Part shown: piece after piece, positions 25,701 to 38,435 of the stretch
Position numbering within the stretch: position 1 is the first letter of the stretch
Layout: the number at the start of each line of letters is the position of its first letter
Assembly: GCA_026745465.1 (NCBI GenBank)
Contig: JACYXH010000216.1
Coordinates: 3,828,501 to 3,892,500, forward strand
Length of the DNA: 64,000 bases
Source: Lota lota
Taxonomy: Eukaryota; Chordata; Actinopteri; Gadiformes; Lotidae
Reading direction: 5' to 3'
Position numbers and translations under genes: made by a program
Notes under the pieces: model-generated
Told to the model about the DNA's origin: nothing
Seen by the model: only the letters and a program-made list of their open reading frames with translations
Database searches by the model: none

Positions 25701-28700
25701 CTCACTCACACAGTCACACACACAAAACAGGACAGAGTGTAGAGTAGCCATATGGGTCACAGATTTCCTGGACAGAAACATCATCATGATTCTATAAACA
25801 TTAGTTTGTTTCATTTTATTTCTGGTTGTGGTCCTAATAGGGGTTTGATGATGCTCTTTGATGATTGACACTTTCAGGCTGGAGATAGAGAACGCCAGAC
25901 TGGAGGCTGCGGCTAAGCAGCAGGCTAACAAAATCGACGCGCTGCAGAAGGGAGCCCATGAGGCTACCGTGGTAAGGATGCTAACGGCTAACAGCTAGGC
26001 ATTACATTTAATCATTCAGCAGACTTACAACTTAGAATTGAGGCCAAGAACAATGAAAGCCCGCAAATCATAAAATAATTCAGTTCAGTTATGAACGACC
26101 ATATATCAACAAAAAAAATGCTGAGTAGTCAAAGAAATCATAATACAATGATTAGTAGAATAGTTTAATCAGAGGCAGTGCCTTTCAACCAAGTCCAGTA
26201 AGATCAAATGAAGACAAATAAATCTGTGGCAGCATCATCCGTGTTTCCATCTGTATGTTGATGCTGTGTTGAATTCATTCCCACAGCAATCTGACAATCC
26301 TGGAGGCGGGGTTGGTATTTTGGATCTAGGCTTGGTCTCCTGTGTGGGTGCACCTCTGTTTGAAAGATCCATGATACCTCCATAGAAAGTGGATCTAGAT
26401 ACATGGACTTTATCTTACTGCTGGTTTTAGGGTTTTCTTGGTGATGGGATCTTGTGTTGATCTTGTTTCCATACATCCTATTTGACTGCTGGTTTCAGGG
26501 TTTTCTGGGTGATGGGATCTTGTGTTGGTCTTGTTTTCTTACATCCTATCTTACCACTGGTTTCAGGGTTTTCTGGGTGATGGGATCTTGTTTTCCTTCA
26601 TGTAACATCAGTCGACTTGGGTTCTGTTTTTTGGTTCCTTCTTATGCTGCATGAAGCTTTTTGTTTTTACGTCCTAGAGCCTGGAAGGTTTCTTCCTTAT
26701 GCCACCAAGATTTGCAGTTCTTGTTTTTTTTCCTTGACTGTGTAGGGGCTTTGGGGCTTTATGAGTACACTGGATTGGATTAAATGCTTCCACAAAATAC
26801 ATAATAATATATGTAGATATAAAAGCTGAAGCCTCTCCTGAAGCCCTTCCTGGTGCTATTTCTTCAGGTCAGAGGTCGGCTGGAGGACTTGGTGACCGAC
26901 CTTCAAGGCAGTAAGATGAACCTGGAGGATCAACTCAACAGAGAGGTGTGAGAGCATGGTCCACTCCTCGCTCAAAAACCTCTGCACTTAGTTGAATAGC
27001 CTGCTTTAAACTCCAATAACACTCATTATCCTCTGGCCCGTTTTGTGCTCTGCTCTAACCAGCCCTCTATCTCTCCCTCCCTCCCTCCCTCTCCCTGGAT
27101 GTCCCCCAGACTCAGAGGCAGAGCCTGCTGTCCCACACGGCCCAGGACTCTCAGGCCCTGTGGGAGGAGGAGCTGAAGAGCCGCTCCAAGCTGGGCCTGA
27201 GGCTGGCCGAGCTGGAGAAGGACCGGGCCGAACTTAGCAGCCAGGTGCTCCTTCAGCCGTCCTCCTTTCTCTCTGGCTCTGGACCTTAGTCTCAAGCTCC
27301 ATCGCCATCTTTATCTCCGTCTCTGACTCTGCTATCTCTTATCTCTCATCGCTATCACTCAAAGAAGTTTACTTCAGTCACCGAATGTGCATAAAAGTCT
27401 TTGTACACCACATGGGCAGCAGTGTCGCTCATGTGTTGGGTGGCTCATGATTGCTCAGCGATTTGTTCATGAGCATGATTAGAAACGTATTTTTAGTGCA
27501 GTTGTCGTGTAATAACCCAGAAATGAGCCCTGCTGTTGACTTGAGTGATTGTTAACCTGCGGTACCACCCTTCCCCTCTAGATGGAGACGGAGAAGAAGA
27601 AAGCCAGGAAGATGGCAGAGCAGAAGAAGGCGGTGGACGGCAGACTGGACCAGGAGATGAAGAGGAACACCGACTTACAGAAAGAAATGTACAGGTGACA
27701 AATTGTACCCCCCGCCTCCTGCCTCCTGACCCCTGGATCTCCTGCAGTTCATCCCATGTAATGGACCCTCAGTAGAAAGCAGTGGTCTGCCCCATAGACA
27801 CATATACACAGACGTCGCATTATTTATAACTAAGCATAATTGTCATTATGTAATATAATTGTGAATAATTGTTTACAATACTAATCATATTTATATTCAA
27901 TTCATTATATTATATAGGAACGTCTCCACAATTATTAACCAAGGAAAATAAGCCAAATCCATTCTTGACAAAGAGTGATGAGAGAGTCCTCGTGTGACGA
28001 TTAGTTATTTTCCACCATGAAAGTAATTCAGGTCATGTAAGCCTAACGTTCATACACAATCCTCCCTTGAGTGTCTAGCAGAGATTATAGCCTAGCTATC
28101 AAGATTCTAAGTAACTAAGTAAAACATTTTTTTTTGTACTCCATATAGACCATAAACCCTTGAATGAAAACAATTGTTGAGAAATGTAAACATAATTGTG
28201 CTTTTCATCCAGAAAAAACGCAGTTCCCTGCTTACTTGTATTTGTTTAAAGGCTGGTCTTGGCCTCTCCAATATGGCGGCGACGTTGATGTATCGCGGTT
28301 GATATGTAGAATCAGAATCAGAAGTCATATCATATGTAATGGGCCAAAGCAGTCAATGCGGCGTCTATGTATATATATCTGGTCTGCCCCACCCACCCAC
28401 CCACCCAGTGTCACGTGACCCCTCCTCCTCCTGGTGTTGCTGCTGCAGGGCTCTGATTGGTTCCCGTCCCTTTTGGAGCGCTAAGCGGTGAACTGGTCCT
28501 GATCACATCCCTGCTGACACCTGGCTTGCATGTGTACTTTGACTAGACATTAAATACTTTCACTGTGTCGCCACATTTAGATATTGCAGATTTAGTTTGT
28601 TTATGCAAGATTATGACAATAATCTAGTCAGAAATAAAGTCATACACTAACTAGTTGCTAAACAACTCTGTTAATACTGTGTATTTTTGCATTCACTTAA

Positions 28701-28956
28701 GCAAATTATTTTCTATCATCTGTCACTTAACACGTTATATCGCTCTCATAGTTAGGTTCGGAAGTTAAGACGAAATGTTTATGTTCTTCTATGTTTTGTT
28801 TAATCCCCTTTTCCCCTATTTGTGGGTTTGTTGTGTGATGAAGGCTGCGGACTCTGCTGAAGACAGCCAAGAAGAAGCTGAGAGAGCAAGATGGCGTCTC
28901 TCCCATGGGCAGCCAGAGAATGGACACACTGAGGCACAGCATGAGAGACAAGGTCT

Positions 28957-29022
<66 letters not shown>

Positions 29023-29643
29023 TGCTTGTTTTGTTTCAACTTTCTTTCTTACATTTATCATATTCTCTTCTATCCTCGTGAGTCAAGCGATTTTAACAGC
29101 AACACATTTCCCCGGATATCACTAAAGAAATCGGACTCTTAGACATACGTCTAGCAGGCTTCTTCTACGTGTAAACTGACATGCCCCGTCTGATCGCCAC
29201 ACCGCCCCTTACAGTCGGAGGACATGCAGGCGCAGCTGGAGAGGGAGGCGTCCCGCTGCGGGCAGCTGGAGGCGGCCAACGCCGAGCTGACGGAGCGGCT
29301 GGCCTCCATGCAGGGCCTGGGCCGCAGCAACCAGCGGCTGGAGCGCAGCCACCAGCAGCTGGAGGATCAGCTGGCCGATCTGCGGAGGAGGGCCCAGGAG
29401 GCCGGCCCGGCCGACCCAGGCCAGGCGGAGAAGTACCGGCGCGACGCCGAGGAGAGTGCCAGCCTGCAGATCCGCCAGAAGCTGGAGGAGGTCAACATCT
29501 TCCTGCAGGTGTGGGAGGAGATGCGCGCGCACACACACACAGACAGACACACACGCGCACACACAACAACTTGCTTCATGATCAATCACCTAAACATTGA
29601 AAATGTAGTTTGTTTCCTTACATGTTCAGTAAGTCTTGAGCGT

Positions 29644-29676
<33 letters not shown>

Positions 29677-32600
29677 AGGATAGTGTCTGGGGTGTTGCAC
29701 TACTCCCAGCTGAAAAGTTTGATTCCCAATGGCAGTAGGCGTCCTTGAGCAGGAGGGCCTGTATCTAAATTCATTCTAAGTTGCTTTATAGACAATCTCC
29801 AGATTAAAGTTCCTGCTAAATAAGGAAATTGCATCGTGTGTGTGTGTTCGTGTGTGTGTGTGTGTGATAATCCCCTTCAGAACCAGGCGGCGTCGCAGGA
29901 AGCTCTGGACCAGATCAAGTCGGCCAACGAGGCCAACGTGCGCGCCCAGCTGGAGCAGCGGATCCGGGAGCTGGAGGGGGAGCTGGGCCGGGCCCGGTCC
30001 GGCCAGCAGGACAGCCTCAGCCTGAGGGAGTCCACCCGCAGCGAGTTGGACCGCTACCGGGAGCTCTACACCGACGAGCTGCGCCTCCGCAAGTCCCTGG
30101 CGGCCAAGTTGGACAGGTGAGCACATGTTAGGGGTTCACCTTAGTCTCTCTCTATACATGTTAGGGTTCACCGTAGTCTCTCTCTTTACATGTTAGGGTT
30201 CACCGTAGTCTCTCTCTAAACATGTTAGGGTTCACCTTAGTCTCTCTCTATACATGTTAGGGTTCACCGTAGTCTCTCTCTATACATGTTAGGGTTCACC
30301 GTAGTCTCTCTCTTTACATGTTAGGGTTCACCGTAGTCTCTCTCTATACATGTTAGGGTTCACCTTAGTCTCTCTCTATACATGTTAGGGTTCACCGTAG
30401 TCTCTCTCTTTACATGTTAGGGTTCACCGTAGTCTCTTTACATGTTAAGGTTCACCGTAGTCTGTCTCTTTACATGTTAGGGTTCACCGTAGTCTCTTTA
30501 CATGTTAAGGTTCACCGTAGTCTGTCTCTTTACATGTTAGGGTTCACCGTATTCTCTTTACATGTTAGGGTTCACCTTAGTCTCTTTACATGTTAGGGTT
30601 CACCGTAGTCTCTCTCTTTACATGTTAGGGTTCACCGTAGTCTCTCTCTTTACATGTTAGGGTTCACCGTAGTCTCTCTCTATACATGTTAGGGTTCACC
30701 GTAGTCTCTCTCTATACATGTTAGGGTTCACCGTAGTCTCTCTAAACATGTTAGGGTTCACCGTAGTCTCTCTCTTTACATGTTAGGGTTCACCGTATTC
30801 TCTTTACATGTTAGGGTTCCCCGTAGTCTCTCTCTATACATGTTAGGGTTCACCGTAGTCTGTCTCTTTACATGTTAGGGTTCACCGTAGTCTCTCTCTT
30901 TACATGTTAGGGTTCACCGTAGTCTCTCTCTATACATGTTAGGGTTCACCTTAGTCTCTCTCTATACATGTTAGGGTTCACCGTAGTCTCTCTAAACATG
31001 TTAGGGTTCACCGTAGTCTTTTTCTAAACACCTCTGCATCAGCCGAGCAGGGGCTTGCCTGGTGGTGACCCTTGACCTCTCCATCCTCTCGCTCTCCCTG
31101 CAGGGCCAATGACCGCCTTGCGGAGGCCAATGCCAAGCTGCTGAGCGAGCGCCACCGCAGCAAGTCCCTCATCGCCAGCAGCATAGCCAACGGGAGCCTG
31201 GTAGGGTCCCCGCTGGACCTGGGCGCCCTGGGCTCGCTGCCGGTCTACGGGGCCTCAATGGGGCCCCTGGGCCGCAGCCTGGGCCTGGGGCCCGGGGGCA
31301 GCCCCGTGGCAGACAGGCAGGGCAGCAGAGTGGAGGAGTACCTGGCCAAGGTGAGCAGTGTTTTTTTTGTTTTCGTTTTGGGCTTGTTTTGTTTCCTTCC
31401 TCAGGATATTGCTGATTTGGTTGTTGTTGTTTTGTTTGTTTGTTTGTATTTACTTCATGATCATGTGTTGGAATGGTGTGCAGGTAGGGGGATGGATATA
31501 CAAGGTGTAAATCTGGGGGGTGGGGTTTGACCGAAAAATTTATTTTGTATTCTACTGAGATTATAAAGATAACCATTACTCAAATGAAGCTCATTCAATT
31601 TTACTCAACGGTAGATTGAGTCATTTTCTTTTATTTTTGATTGATTTCCTTTTTTTTTGGCCAGCCTCAGCTAGACAGCAAGAGACCTGCTATTGCCTTG
31701 CAATGGAAGGCCCTTTGAATTACTCTGTTCCCTCTCTAACCACGCTGCCCCAAACCAGCTCGATTCTTCAATCATCCATGTCTCCGTGTCCGTCTCTTTC
31801 CTGAGCCTCTGTGTCTGTGACGTTCTCTGAAGTAGCAGGGAGGTGGGGCGCGTGCCTAACGTCTCCTCTTCTTCTTCTTCTTCTTCTTCTATTTCTTGCT
31901 CTCTTCAGCTTCTAGCTCAGAAATCTGTCTCTCACCTCTCCCCTCTCCAGCCAGACACATGAGCAGGTGTGGAGCAAGCTGTGAGTTGAGTCTACCACGG
32001 GTTGATTTGGCTGTCCAACCTCTGCTTGCTTCCCTGTCGCTTGTGCCCAACCTTCCCCTGACCAATAGACCTTCCTCCAAGGCCCATGACAACGGGGGTC
32101 CTACGGTTAACCTCAATTTGGCGGGAATTTGGCATCCACAAATTCGGGAAATCGCCTGACTGTGCATATATTGTACGATACGTTGGGGTATATAATAAAT
32201 ACATGATGAAGACGGCTGCCATCTTGGAGGTAGATGAGTAGGAACCCCAGGCTTCTTATTTGGCGGCTGGTTAGATAAGCTGCAATGGCGTCTAGATGTA
32301 AGCCAATCAGGCCCCTCGGTTTTACCTTTGACCCTCCCTTCGTAATTCTGGTATTAGATGGTCTTCTAGATTGGACTGCAGTGGTAGTCTTTCTTGGCAA
32401 AACAACAGCATTTTGCCTTCAGATTGGAAAGCTACATATATTTAGCGACTATACCTCGCGTTGTGTTAACAATTTGTATCTAGCAAGCTCAATCACGCTC
32501 CAAAGTAAATCCACTCATATGTGCAGTAGCTGTCGGCAAAAGAAAATAGATAAGGGAGCTCATGGGAATTGTTTTTATTTTATTGTGAGCAGCTGCCATT

Positions 32601-34139
32601 TGGGTAATACTTTTTCTTTAGGGTGCTGGGATGTTCATGTGAGAGTGGAGCGCTAAAGGTCCTCTCAGAATACACACGTTGTCGTTTTGTAACTCATTAA
32701 AGTGAACCCTGACCATGGCAGGGGTAACGGAATGAAGCGGGGAGTATTCCTTGTACTCATAAGAGGGGAGAACGATGAACTGTTAGCTTAAATTGGTTGA
32801 AACCTCACATTTACAACCTGTATTTTCAAATGAAGTCAATGGCATTATCTAAAGGTATGTCACGAGTCACATTTTTGAAACGGTGGTCCCATTATTTAAC
32901 TTGCCTTCAGAGAAGCGCAATTGTTCGTGCTGACCGTTCAGTGTTTTCAAGCAGCAGCCTAAACAGTCTGTGTATGCACTCTGTACATGAAAGCACAGGC
33001 CCATGATTCTGTACTTTAAAGCTTTTACTCTGCATGTGTGCATGTTGTGCTGTGTGCCATGCAGACTTCTTTCAAATGCTGTTGTGTGCTCTCACCTCTT
33101 TAAGGTGACCCCTGTGTGTGTAAAATGTGTATGCAGTTATTTCGAAACACCACTTGGTATTTTTGTCCGTGTGGAGTTTATGCATCATTTGTTAATCTGA
33201 ATCGTTTTCATAATAATTATGTTATTTCTCCTCCCGCCTGCCTCCTCTAGATGCAGAATGAGTTAGAGAGAAACATATCGAAGGAGCTGACCCATGGTGA
33301 GTGATCTTCGCCCTCTCTCGATACACCCAAAACCCACAACATTGTGCAGTGATTTAGATTGTGTCGTAAATCGCACGCCAGCTCCGATTCCCAACTGTGT
33401 AGCTTTGGTTCTAACGCAAATTAGAGTCTCTGCTAGTTTGGGAATAGCATCAAAGGATCTATCGCCATTAGAGCAATTCGAGCTCTGTGCTCGCTACTGT
33501 CAGGTGCCATTTGTTTTCGATTCGGCAGCCCTTCCCTCTACCTTACCTGAGAGTTGTCGTTGCACGACATGCCTGCTAATGTGTACTATTGGGTTGGCTG
33601 ATGTCTTCGTAATCGAATAATAATAACCGTTATTTATATTGCGGTAAGTAAATAAAAAAAAACATATACAACTAAATACACAATACAGCAAACAAATATG
33701 TTAATAACAATAGAAACAACACAGCACAGTAAAAACAAACCACAGATTACATAGCGGATCTCTGTTCTCATGCGGGTGTCCGGTGAGTCTCCCATTATGC
33801 CCCATAATAACATCCCATATCCCATCTCTCCCATATCTCCCCCATGTTTCCATGCGTGTGTCTGACTGGTGTCCCATCCCGCCCCATAATAAAAATCCTG
33901 TATCCCATCTCCCCGCTATCGCTCCTCAACACGTTCTCCTTCCTCCGCTGCTCCGCCTCCTCCCCGCTCCTCTCCCCCCCCCCCCCCCCCCCCCCCCAGC
34001 CACCGTGGAGCTGGAGGGCGGGGACTCGGCCCGGCTGTCCCCGCTGGGCTCCGCCTCCACGGCGGACTTCCTGGACGACCCGGTGAGCCGCGCCACGCAG
34101 CAGTACCTGGACGTGCTGAAGAAGAACTACATGATCTGA
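5602..34139 (+). CDS. ankrd26: Ankyrin repeat domain-containing protein 26 (ANKRD26), complete multi-exon gene
   Basis: ANKRD26 is a centriolar distal-appendage protein that links centrosomes to the PIDDosome and cilia. Coding exons: 5602-5804, 6469-6583, 6902-7075, 7334-7440, 7566-7703, 7928-8088, 8453-8489, 8590-8662, 8787-8844, 8943-9127, 9222-11579, 11738-11918, 12003-12064, 12160-12259, 13896-13963, 14054-14123, 14220-14264, 15097-15726, 15991-16091, 16181-16248, 16597-17502, 18597-18811, 19077-19391, 19759-19789, 20038-20185, 20489-20702, 21319-21502, 21771-21917, 22693-23155, 23666-24171, 24503-24655, 25180-25355, 25878-25971, 26868-26945, 27110-27244, 27582-27694, 28844-28952, 29215-29508, 29881-30116, 31104-31350, 33251-33296, 34000-34139. 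Frames join except at 16091/16181. The start MKKIF and the end LKKNYMI match human ANKRD26, as do LTQSSD, LRSLELE and KKLSM-EASLEV blocks. The total is about 3,290 residues against about 1,710 in human. The exons at 9222, 18597 and 19077 have the least certain boundaries. Confidence 0.9.
6280..6400 (+). repeat. Interspersed repeat fragment (SINE-like tail)
   Basis: It shares GATGCTTTTATCCAAA and the phrase ACATTCTTAGCATGGGTGACC with the copy at 14700-14830. The TTTATCCAAAG.GACTTACA core is a widespread 3' module of fish SINE/LINE families. Confidence 0.55.
9222..11579 (+). CDS. ankrd26: ankrd26 giant acidic exon
   Basis: This single exon of about 2,358 bases encodes about 786 residues, dominated by Asp, Glu, Ser and Asn. 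It contains an almost pure D/E tract (codons 9334-9516) and repeated SSWGSLIQ/DDSWDD/SEWDSSSDD-like motifs, presumably intrinsically disordered. It is open throughout and ends in a good donor (CAG|GTACAA). The next exon (11738-11918) continues with another E/D tract, and the following one with LEKEVEDDDSWDSE. I know of no exon of this size in mammalian ANKRD26. The 5' boundary is inferred from phase, since several AGs lie close together at 9215-9221. Confidence 0.7.
12560..13890. other. ankrd26 intron (12260-13895) with interspersed repeats
   Basis: This long intron holds a common fish interspersed repeat at about 13075-13240 and a solo MITE end at 13605-13655. The rest has no recognisable content. 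Confidence 0.5.
13075..13240 (+). repeat. Common fish interspersed repeat
   Basis: The segment TTCATTTTATTGGTATAGCC, then AAAGGGCTTTACAGGCC and GGGCAAGAAAAAACTCCC, matches a repeat familiar from many teleost genomes. Its superfamily is not assigned here. Confidence 0.55.
14700..14840 (+). repeat. Interspersed repeat fragment, same family as at 6280
   Basis: It shares the phrases ACATTCTTAGCATGAGTGACC and GTGGGAATATAACCCCTAAC with 6320-6385. It lies in the ankrd26 intron before the PQTQ exon. Confidence 0.55.
15097..15726 (+). CDS. ankrd26: ankrd26 exon with PQTQ-type coding minisatellite
   Basis: The exon opens with DASDWDSTS, a repeated motif of this gene, and closes with KLDSDE before a GTAAGC donor. 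Between 15299 and about 15685 it is a tandem array of 12- and 18-base units encoding PQTQTK, PQTQPE and PQTQTE. All copies stay in frame. The Gln/Pro/Thr content predicts a disordered, extended linker. Copy number is likely to vary between individuals and to be error-prone in assembly. Confidence 0.75.
16597..17502 (+). CDS. ankrd26: ankrd26 exon carrying the conserved EKLWVEVEKREVK segment
   Basis: This 906-base exon (302 residues) contains RYEKLWVEVEKREVK followed by a basic LKQKFGEL stretch. Both are close matches to human ANKRD26 and its CCDC144/POTE relatives. It then continues as a polar, low-complexity region with a short His run. It is flanked by TCAAAG| and GAAGAG|GTAGAG splice sites and is in phase 0 at both ends. 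It marks the transition from the disordered middle to the coiled-coil half. Confidence 0.85.
18099..18212. mobile_element. Short MITE with about 45-bp inverted termini
   Basis: The left end GGGCCCCTATTTACGGGTGT and the right end, read in reverse complement (GGGCCCCTATTTTACCACCA), are terminal inverted repeats that pair over about 45 bases with one gap. Little lies between them. Solo ends with the same ACACCTGGTGGTAAAA sequence occur at about 13620-13650 and 38955-38990. Confidence 0.6.
20038..34139 (+). CDS. ankrd26: ankrd26 C-terminal coiled-coil exons
   Basis: From the exon at 20038 the protein follows human ANKRD26 closely. It shows DLDELTQSSDS, then KLQNIFHEYENS, FKLKQEQENRR, LALRSLELERRTL, KKLSMSEASLEV, LEEVNIFLQ with NQAASQEALDQ, then LRLRKSLAAKLDRANDRLAE and the terminal QYLDVLKKNYMI. 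Long heptad-rich stretches with Glu, Arg, Leu and Gln predict an extended coiled coil of about 1,200 residues. Exons have very high GC3, unlike the AT-rich introns. All exon phases in this half agree, so the gene looks intact. Confidence 0.9.
22117..22531. mobile_element. MITE with about 110-bp inverted termini and YY1-like sites
   Basis: Sequence from about 22120 to 22235 is the imperfect inverted copy of 22400 to 22530. Shared parts include GAGAGGCCAAC, TGTAAACAAAT and CATAGACG. Both arms carry the YY1-like core CAATATGGCGGC. The loop is AT-rich. It sits in the ankrd26 intron 21918-22692. A second copy is at 27795-28375. Confidence 0.65.
23171..23500 (+). repeat. (ACTC)n tetranucleotide array
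   Basis: About 20 uninterrupted CACT units are followed by degenerate CACTCACCCTCAGTCTCT-type units. The array starts 15 bases after the exon donor at 23155. Confidence 0.9.
25368..25725 (+). repeat. (ACTC)n array, second ankrd26 copy
   Basis: Degenerate CACT/CACA/CACC repeats of about 350 bases begin about 12 bases after the exon donor at 25355. The array has the same motif and position relative to its donor as the one at 23171. Confidence 0.85.
26415..26605 (+). repeat. Three tandem copies of a unit of about 70 bases
   Basis: The phrase GGTTTCAGGGTTTTCTGGGT followed by GATGGGATCTTGT recurs at about 26427, 26495 and 26562 in an ankrd26 intron. No protein or known element is recognised. Confidence 0.7.
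27795..28375. mobile_element. Second copy of the YY1-site MITE, diverged
   Basis: The right arm (28170-28375) matches the right arm of the 22117 element: GAGAAATGTAAACAT, TTTGTTTAAAGGCTGGTCTT, CTCCAATATGGCGGC and a terminal GGCGTCTATGTA. The left end around 27797 has CATAGACACATATACACAGACG. The interior is AT-rich and longer than in the first copy. Confidence 0.5.
28958..29021 (+). repeat. (CA)n microsatellite
   Basis: About 31 CA units begin five bases after the exon donor at 28952. Confidence 0.95.
29643..29676 (+). repeat. Poly-G tract
   Basis: About 33 consecutive G in an intron, followed by a degraded SINE-like piece (TTTGATTCCCAATGG) to about 29800. Confidence 0.95.
30122..31028 (+). 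repeat. Intronic minisatellite, 32-33-bp unit containing TTAGGG
   Basis: About 28 units of the form TACATGTTAGGGTTCACCGT + AGTCTCTCTCTT fill almost the whole ankrd26 intron 30117-31103. Variants are CCTTAG for CCGTAG, TATACATG or AAACATG for TTTACATG, and shortened CT runs. Each unit contains one telomere-type hexamer. Confidence 0.95.
31351..33250. other. Long ankrd26 intron, no further exon seen
   Basis: This 1.9-kb intron separates the exon ending EEYLAK from MQNELERN, which are adjacent in human ANKRD26. A CT/TTC-rich stretch lies around 31860-31950. I see no gene or complete mobile element inside. Confidence 0.6.
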
Positions 34140-35299
34140 TGGGCTGAGGGGCGCCGGTCTGGACCACCGCTCACGGACCCCCACCCTGCGCCACCATGCC
34201 TGCGACAGAAGAACACTAAGACCTAACTTGGCAGGAAGGAGCTGCTGCCACAACAAGGCATCGATATTTAATCAGTTCATGACAATCACCGCCAGTATTG
34301 AGGGCGGGTAAGACTGGGTTTTGTAAAGACGCTAAACGCCAAAGAAGGCACCGCCATCACCACCATCACGATATTTATCATCACTAGCGTCGGTAGTCGC
34401 TGAAGCTCGCTCTCTCTTTCTCCGTCTTTTGCTGTCTCTCTGTCTGTCTGTCTCTCTCTCGCGCTCTCTCTCTGTCTGACGCACATTGCACTTATCAACT
34501 CAGGAGCAAAATGGCAGGATTTTAATATTATTGTTATTATAATTATAATTATTCTCCTTTTTAAAGGCGTATGTTATGCCAAGATTTTAACACCTTCATT
34601 ATCGGTGGGTACGAAGGGAGAGATGAATCCTCCTGAATTGGCTGTTTGAGCTGCAACTCGTTGTGTATGTTTTGGGAACAGTGTGTATATACAGTATACG
34701 GTTTGGATTTTATTTTGTGTTTATTTGGAATTACAAAGATTTATCGGATGTGTGGATTTATTCGTCATGCGCCAGTGGTGCCAACTAGAGTTACCGTTTG
34801 GTGCATGCCATCCAGTGGTGTAATTACTGACTTTTATCCAGATTATTTGTGATTGGTTGATTGGTTGTTTTTTAAGTTACTGTACTGTAATTGGAACGAG
34901 ACAAAACCAGAATAATCGGGATACCCTCAAGCAGTTAATGTTGTCATGTCATTAGTTGTTGCTATTCAGTTATTTCAGGTTTTGTGTTTACTTTCACCAA
35001 AAAAGTGGAAATGTATCAGTATTTTCTTTTTGTTCTCGTAATTTCATGACATTTGTAGCGTACAATCTGAGAAGGGAACATTTTAAACGCCTGTACATTA
35101 CAGAAGAACCTAAAGTTGTAAATAAAATCTTTAAAAATAGTGGGGGAAAAGTTGCAGTTGTTACTGATGAATGTATACAAAAGTAAGAACATTTATTTAG
35201 TGACCAAAAATGTGTCACATTATTAAGCTATGTTCAACCAAGGATTGACATCTTTGTTTTCGTTTTTATAGTCGATGAATAAATGACGGAGGCACTCAT

Positions 35300-35300
<1 letters not shown>
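34140..35300 (+). other. ankrd26: ankrd26 3' UTR
   Basis: This is AT-rich sequence after the TGA at 34137-34139. Polyadenylation signals AATAAA lie at 35121-35126 and 35278-35283. The true end is probably just beyond one of them. Confidence 0.55.
35121..35126 (+). terminator. Polyadenylation signal AATAAA
   Basis: Canonical hexamer about 980 bases after the ankrd26 stop. A second copy lies at 35278-35283. Confidence 0.5.

Positions 35301-38435
<3,135 letters not shown>

Noticed and set aside
30122..31028. Regularly spaced repeats resembling a CRISPR array
   Set aside because: Units are contiguous and similar throughout, with no unique spacers. It is a eukaryotic intronic minisatellite.
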